DNA from: Dehalococcoidia bacterium
GTDB taxonomy: Bacteria > Chloroflexota > Dehalococcoidia > Dehalococcoidales > BS750m-G39
Assembly (NCBI GenBank): GCA_030608005.1
Contig: JAUWIX010000013.1
Coordinates: 1 to 34,639, forward strand
Direction of reading: 5' to 3'
DNA length: 34,639 nt
Part shown: in pieces, positions 30,973 through 34,639 of the stretch
Position numbering within the stretch: the stretch's first letter is position 1
How the letters are laid out: each line of letters opens with the position of its first letter
Notes under the pieces: generated by a model
The model's database searches: none
The model's input: only the letters and a program-made list of their open reading frames with translations
Told to the model about the DNA's origin: nothing
Translations under genes and position numbers: made by a program

Positions 30973-31377
30973 TTACCTGAATAGCTCCCAGTCTCTATAG
31001 CCCTGCTGAATAACAGCCAGATACTCCTGTGACGGCTGTGTTTCTTCCAATCGTCCCGCTCTGATATAAGTAACTGCTTTTACAGCGTTACCATCCTCAT
31101 CAAATACGGTAACATTTAGCCTGTTGTAGCTCCGGGGGCAGTCCTCATAGGTGTCCAGTCGTCTCATGTCTTTTTCGGAGACTTCATAGATAGCGCCGAG
31201 AACTTTGTCGCCCCGAGACAGCATAATAGTAGCGTAGCCACCACGCCACTGCCGCGACCAGCCGACAAATATCAGCTTATAGTTAAGCAGGGTAGTCACA
31301 AACATAGGCTTACTCTCTGGCGCACGCTCCCGCATCTGCTTTTTATTCAAATTAGAAGCATAGGCAAAGTAATACAC
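30973..31377 (-). CDS. Gamma-glutamylcyclotransferase-like (AIG2/GGCT fold) protein
   Basis: 134 residues starting with GTG (product MYYFAYASNLNKKQM). The N-terminal YFAYASNL corresponds to the YGSNL substrate-binding loop of the GGCT superfamily. GAIYEVSEKDMRRLDTYEDCP holds the Glu expected to be catalytic, and YNRLNVTVF and AVTYIRAG match later strands. Members release 5-oxoproline from gamma-glutamyl compounds, though many act on other amide substrates, so the precise reaction is open. The Shine-Dalgarno is weak (GGAGG is 15 nt from the start). Confidence 0.82.
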   Translation of the reverse strand: MYYFAYASNLNKKQMRERAPESKPMFVTTLLNYKLIFVGWSRQWRGGYATIMLSRGDKVLGAIYEVSEKDMRRLDTYEDCPRSYNRLNVTVFDEDGNAVKAVTYIRAGRLEETQPSQEYLAVIQQGYRDWELFR

Positions 31378-31421
31378 TGGTTCTCTCTGTTTCCTCCAAG
31401 AAACTTATACTTCCATAACCA

Positions 31422-31456
31422 AAGCCTATTCTACTAGAATTTTGGGCTAAAAGGAA
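31422..31456. repeat. Duplicated hairpin segment, copy B (upstream of the cyclotransferase-like gene)
   Basis: AAGCCTATTCTACTAGAATTTTGGGCTAAAAGGAAA compared with copy A; differs at about three positions. Both copies stand between a minus-strand gene start and a two-palindrome repeat. Confidence 0.75.
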
Positions 31457-31459
31457 AGG

Positions 31460-31503
31460 GGAGGTTTATTAAAAAGAGGGGCTTCGCCCCTCTTAGACTC
31501 CCT
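31460..31503 (+). repeat. Two-palindrome repeat, half copy 13
   Basis: Only the second arm remains: AAAAAGAGGGGCTTCGCCCCTCTT, preceded by ggggaggtttatt. The first palindrome is missing. Confidence 0.75.
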
Positions 31504-31527
31504 CAAAAATAACTTCGGAATAAAGTT

Positions 31528-31538
31528 AGTGGTATAAT
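31528..31538 (+). promoter_or_regulatory. Extended -10 promoter of the lipoprotein gene
   Basis: AGTGGTATAAT, with TGG directly before TATAAT (31533-31538) as an extended -10. No good -35. The lipoprotein ATG lies 46 nt downstream with AAGGAG six to seven nt before it. Confidence 0.5.
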
Positions 31539-31584
31539 ATATAGAAAGGTGTAGAACTGTCCTCCAGCCAATAAGGAGATTCAA

Positions 31585-31960
31585 ATGAGAACAAGGCAGA
31601 CCCTACCGCTTATCTTGTTATTCATGGTATTGCTCATAGTAGGGGCTTGTGCCACAGAATCACAAACACAGCCGACTCCCACTCTACCTATTGATAAGCC
31701 ATACCTATCACCCCAAGAAGCCATAAGCATAGCCCAGGAACATAGTATAAACTCCCCTCTCAACATTTACGAGAGACAAGCCAGTATGTATGCCAAAAGG
31801 GGTGGTACACAGGGCTGGAATGCCAGGATATACTGGGAATGGGAAGTGGACTGTAGAACTGCGCCTTCGTTCAGAGAGTAGGAGTCTAACGATTCACCGT
31901 TGGTCTGTGTTTGAAAGTAACATAACCGCAGTGTATGTTGGAGCGTTTAAAGGTAACTAG
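31585..31960 (+). pseudogene. Small lipoprotein gene broken by a single-base frameshift
   Basis: The first frame gives a lipoprotein signal peptide (basic MRTRQ, hydrophobic LILLFMVLLIVGA, lipid-attached C22), then PTPTLPIDKPYLSPQEAISIAQEHS and WNAR, before running to an early stop at 31881. From 31829 the +1 frame reads YTGNGKWTVELRLRSESRS and then HRWSVFESNITAVYVGAFKGN to a TAG at 31960, which looks like the genuine C-terminus. An extra base near 31825-31830 would explain this. The intact protein would be about 125 residues, an exported lipoprotein of unknown function. Sequencing error, real decay or programmed frameshifting remain possible. Confidence 0.7.
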
Positions 31961-32004
31961 CTACTTGAGCAATAACCAGATAACTTAAACAGGAAGAGGG
32001 TAAA

Positions 32005-32595
32005 TTGTCTGATATAGTCTTAGGGGCACTTATTGGGGTTGGCGCGGTCGTAATAGGCGCTATAATCACAGGATTTATTAATTACAGAAACGCTAAATTG
32101 CAACTGACTTATCAAGAAAGAGAAGCTCAGCGAAATAGACTTATTGAACCTAGAAAAGACCTCCTTCTCGATTTGAGGCACACCATTAGCGAGCTGGTAG
32201 ATTGTTCAAATAAGCAAGTGGCTATGATTGTTAGACTTGATAAAGCCTTCAACAAATATGAGGAGGGGTCTCTTGACAGGGAGCTAGAAATAAGGGAATT
32301 TGGTAAGGTTTCAGAGCGACTGAAGCAACTATCAGCACAGTTTGATATACTCCGTGGACAAGTAAGTGACAACAAACTTGACAACTTAATTGAAGCTGTC
32401 AAGGACATACAATACAAAGTAGACACGCAAAGAATGCCTCTTATAAGGTTTTTCAATAATCCTGGCACTGCGGATGCGAACACTCTTGAGTCTGCACTAC
32501 AGACAGATGAGTTTCTTCGTAAAACAGTGTGGAAGCAAGTCCTGCAAGTTAACAAACGGATTGAAGAGTTGTTAAGTGGGGAACCTTCCAGTTAA
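32005..32595 (+). CDS. Membrane-anchored coiled-coil protein, unknown function
   Basis: 196 residues from a TTG start four nt after AGAGGG. One N-terminal membrane helix (IVLGALIGVGAVVIGAIITGFI) is followed by a polar, helix-rich cytoplasmic-looking body: NAKLQLTYQEREAQRNRLIEPRKDLLLDLRHTISELVD and FGKVSERLKQLSAQFDILRG. Similar architecture (one membrane anchor followed by 'NYRNAKLQL..QERE' helices) occurs in many uncharacterised small bacterial proteins. It lies between the frameshifted lipoprotein and the convergent NfnB-like gene. No function is proposed. Confidence 0.65.
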   Translation: MSDIVLGALIGVGAVVIGAIITGFINYRNAKLQLTYQEREAQRNRLIEPRKDLLLDLRHTISELVDCSNKQVAMIVRLDKAFNKYEEGSLDRELEIREFGKVSERLKQLSAQFDILRGQVSDNKLDNLIEAVKDIQYKVDTQRMPLIRFFNNPGTADANTLESALQTDEFLRKTVWKQVLQVNKRIEELLSGEPSS

Positions 32596-32615
32596 TTCAT
32601 ATTCAAGCAGAAATG

Positions 32616-34010
32616 CTATCCCCTCAAATACTCATCTATATCGGCAGCGGCGTGCTTGCCGGCACCCATGGCGCTAATTACGGTGGCAGCGCCGGTAACT
32701 ATATCACCACCAGCCCAGACCTTGGGCTTAACCGTCTTACCGGTCTCCTCATCAGCCACCACTGTGCCCCACCTGGTTGTCTCCAGACCTTCAGTAGTAG
32801 CGGCAATGAGAGGATTGGGACGAGTGCCCAGAGCTACAATCACCACATCTACATCAATAATGAACTCGCTTCCCGGCTTGACAATAGGACGGCGCCGGCC
32901 ACTGTCATCAGGCTCGCCCAGTTCCATCTCATAGCACTCCATGCCAACCACCCAGTTCTGCTCGTTGCCCAGCATCCGCTTGGGATTAGTCAGTAGCTTA
33001 AACTCAATGCCCTCCTCCATGGCATTCTCCACCTCCTCACGACGGGCTGGCATTTCCACCTCAGAGCGGCGATAGACAATATAAACCTGCTCAGCACCAA
33101 GCCTGAGGGCACACCGGGCCGAGTCCATAGCCACATTACCGCCACCAATTACCGCCACCCTCCGCCCAACCTTTACCGGTGTATCATACTCAGGGAAGCG
33201 ATACGCCTTCATCAGATTGACCCGGGTCAGGAATTCATTTGCCGAATATATACCGTTAAGGTTCTCACCAGGGATGTTCAAAAACATGGGTAATCCAGCG
33301 CCAGTGCCGAGGAAAACAGCATAATAGCCACTATTCAGTAACTCGTCTATAGTTACTAATTTACCTATTACTGAGTCCAATTCAATCTTCACCCCTAAAG
33401 AGGCAACATAGTCGACCTCAGCCTGCACAATCTCTTTGGGTAATCTGAACTCTGGGATACCATACATTAGCACTCCACCAGCTACATGCAGCGCCTCAAA
33501 AATGGTAACGCTGTGCCCAAGCTTAGCCAAATCAGCAGCTGCAGTTAATCCGGCTGGTCCTGAGCCGACCACCGCCACCCGCTTACCGCTTGAGGAAGGT
33601 AGGTCTATCGCTATCGCAGCCCCCATATTAGCCCGCTCCCAGTCAGCCACAAACCGCTCCAAACGACCGATAGCGATAGGGGCACCCTTCTTAGCCAGGG
33701 AGCATGTTTGTTCGCACTGGGTCTCCTGAGGGCAAACCCGTCCGCAGATGCCAGGCAGGCTATTCTTACTTTTGAGTATCCTTACTGCTTCAGGCATATT
33801 GCCCTCACGGATAGCTTTGATAAAATCAGGGATATCCACCCCTACTGGACAGCCATCAACACAATTACGCTTCTTACACTGGATACAGCGGCTTGCCTCG
33901 GCTTTAGCCTGCTCTAAACTATAACCTAAAGCAACCTCGTTGAAATTTCTGCCTCGTATCTTGGGGTCTTGCCTGGGCATGGGCTCTCGGTTCAGATTAA
34001 GTTTCGGCAT
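32616..34010 (-). CDS. NfnB/GltA-like NADPH-dependent flavoprotein with two 4Fe-4S clusters
   Basis: 464 residues related to the glutamate synthase small subunit and NfnB. N-terminal Cys motifs CIQCKKRNCVDGCP (42, 45, 50, 54) and CGRVCPQETQCEQTC (89, 93, 99, 103) bind two 4Fe-4S clusters. The FAD site is VVGSGPAGLTAAADLAKLG (148-166), and the NADPH site VAVIGGGNVAMDSARCALRLG lies near residue 285. The adjacent FNR-like gene 23 bp upstream supports an Nfn-type (electron-bifurcating ferredoxin/NAD/NADP transhydrogenase) or sulfide-dehydrogenase-type complex instead of glutamate synthase, for which no large subunit is seen. Annotation pipelines often label it gltA. Confidence 0.88.
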   Translation of the reverse strand: MPKLNLNREPMPRQDPKIRGRNFNEVALGYSLEQAKAEASRCIQCKKRNCVDGCPVGVDIPDFIKAIREGNMPEAVRILKSKNSLPGICGRVCPQETQCEQTCSLAKKGAPIAIGRLERFVADWERANMGAAIAIDLPSSSGKRVAVVGSGPAGLTAAADLAKLGHSVTIFEALHVAGGVLMYGIPEFRLPKEIVQAEVDYVASLGVKIELDSVIGKLVTIDELLNSGYYAVFLGTGAGLPMFLNIPGENLNGIYSANEFLTRVNLMKAYRFPEYDTPVKVGRRVAVIGGGNVAMDSARCALRLGAEQVYIVYRRSEVEMPARREEVENAMEEGIEFKLLTNPKRMLGNEQNWVVGMECYEMELGEPDDSGRRRPIVKPGSEFIIDVDVVIVALGTRPNPLIAATTEGLETTRWGTVVADEETGKTVKPKVWAGGDIVTGAATVISAMGAGKHAAADIDEYLRG

Positions 34011-34033
34011 ATACCCTCACCTCAGATTTCTAT

Positions 34034-34639
34034 TCAGCGATGAATGCTTCTCTGCCATTGCTCAAAAGAACGCTTCTCTTCATCAAGGTAAATACGCTGG
34101 CGAGCAAAGAGTAGCTCCCAGTCTACCTGATGTCCATCAAAATCAGGACCATCAACACAGGCAAACTTGGTCTCACCGCCAACTGATACCCGACAACAGC
34201 CACACATGCCGGTGCCATCAACCATTATAGGGTTCAGGCTAACAATGGTTTTAACTCCAAAGGGCTCGGTGGTTAGAGCACAAAATTTCATCATGATACT
34301 GGGTCCAATAGCAACAACCCGGTCAACCTCCTCCTCACCTTCAAGTAGCTCCTTTAGTGGCTCGGTTACCAGCCCTTTGCGAGCATAAGAGCCATCATCA
34401 GTAGTAACTATGAGCTGGTCACTGACACTGCGTAGTTCATCTTCCCAAAAGATGAGGCTTTTGTTCCGTGCCCCCATAATGGAAATAACCTTATTACCTT
34501 TGTGCCTCATAGCTCTGGCAATAGGCATTATAGTGGCAACAGCAAATCCCCCGGCAACACAGACTACAGTGCCAAACTTCTCTATATGGGTGGGTAAACC
34601 TAGCGGTCCGATAAAATCAGCAATGAAATCGCCAGTCTG
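34034..34639 (-). CDS. NfnA-like ferredoxin-NADP reductase subunit, 5' end cut by window edge
   Basis: The track starts at an internal ATG (34528), but the frame stays open to the window edge and encodes family sequence there (TGDFIADFIGPLGLPTHIEK, then VVCVAGGFAVATIMPIA), so the true start lies beyond 34639. About 201 residues are visible. The FNR NAD-binding fold is present, and near the C-terminus MCGCCRVSVGGETKFACVDGPDFD supplies the 2Fe-2S ligands typical of NfnA/HydG-type reductases. Upstream of and co-directional with the NfnB-like gene, it should form the heterodimer that moves electrons between NADH, ferredoxin and NADPH. Confidence 0.88.
   Translation of the reverse strand, partial: QTGDFIADFIGPLGLPTHIEKFGTVVCVAGGFAVATIMPIARAMRHKGNKVISIMGARNKSLIFWEDELRSVSDQLIVTTDDGSYARKGLVTEPLKELLEGEEEVDRVVAIGPSIMMKFCALTTEPFGVKTIVSLNPIMVDGTGMCGCCRVSVGGETKFACVDGPDFDGHQVDWELLFARQRIYLDEEKRSFEQWQRSIHR

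Noticed and set aside
32616-34010. True glutamate synthase small subunit (GltD)
   Set aside because: No large subunit nearby, and an NfnA/FNR-like gene immediately upstream favours an Nfn-type complex.
1-34639. CRISPR array
   Set aside because: The repeats are dispersed, palindromic and not regularly spaced with unique spacers; no cas genes.

Overview
The window looks like a chromosomal segment of a Dehalococcoidia-like Chloroflexota bacterium, perhaps from a metagenome. This rests on gene content (trpS, argS, recG behind DegV and DAK genes, an arg cluster ending in rpe, mutS, an Nfn/GltA-type pair) and on pervasive G/C-rich palindromic intergenic repeats. The taxonomic call is inference; no rRNA or tRNA gene is present. 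Most core genes are on the minus strand, and both ends of the window cut a gene.

Layout: 1-4.6 kb holds a truncated unknown gene, trpS, a gamma-carbonic-anhydrase-like gene (plus strand), and hicB-hicA-argS as one tight minus-strand unit. 4.8-6.1 kb is a compact accessory operon with its own near-consensus promoter: two related small HTH proteins and a Swt1-type HEPN protein carrying an RxxxxH motif. 6.2-13 kb is recG behind three tandem DegV/FakB genes and one FakA-type DAK gene, a probable fatty-acid kinase with three alternative acyl-binding subunits. 13.1-23.8 kb is rpmB (plus) facing a long minus-strand arginine cluster, argJ-argB-argD-(exported hydrolase)-argG-[R-M]-argH-rpe. A type II restriction-modification pair with a NotI-like nuclease sits between argG and argH.

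24-28.1 kb (plus strand) holds a stand-alone pyruvate-kinase C-terminal-domain protein bracketed by near-identical direct repeats, an FAH-family enzyme, a RelE/HigB-HigA toxin-antitoxin pair on a perfect consensus promoter, and an unfamiliar three-gene operon (DUF3467-like plus two unknowns). 28.1-34.6 kb holds mutS, a gamma-glutamylcyclotransferase-like gene, a frameshifted lipoprotein gene, a membrane-anchored coiled-coil protein, and an NfnB/NfnA-like flavin/Fe-S transhydrogenase pair cut by the right edge.

The most distinctive features are: (i) about 13 copies of a two-palindrome repeat, one of which supplies or extends the start of argB; (ii) the HTH-HTH-HEPN operon; (iii) two genes (the RelE-like toxin and argJ) whose promoters sit so close to a GTG start that the mRNAs should be leaderless or nearly so; (iv) the R-M pair inside the arginine cluster. 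All functional calls come from reading motifs by eye; no searches were run.
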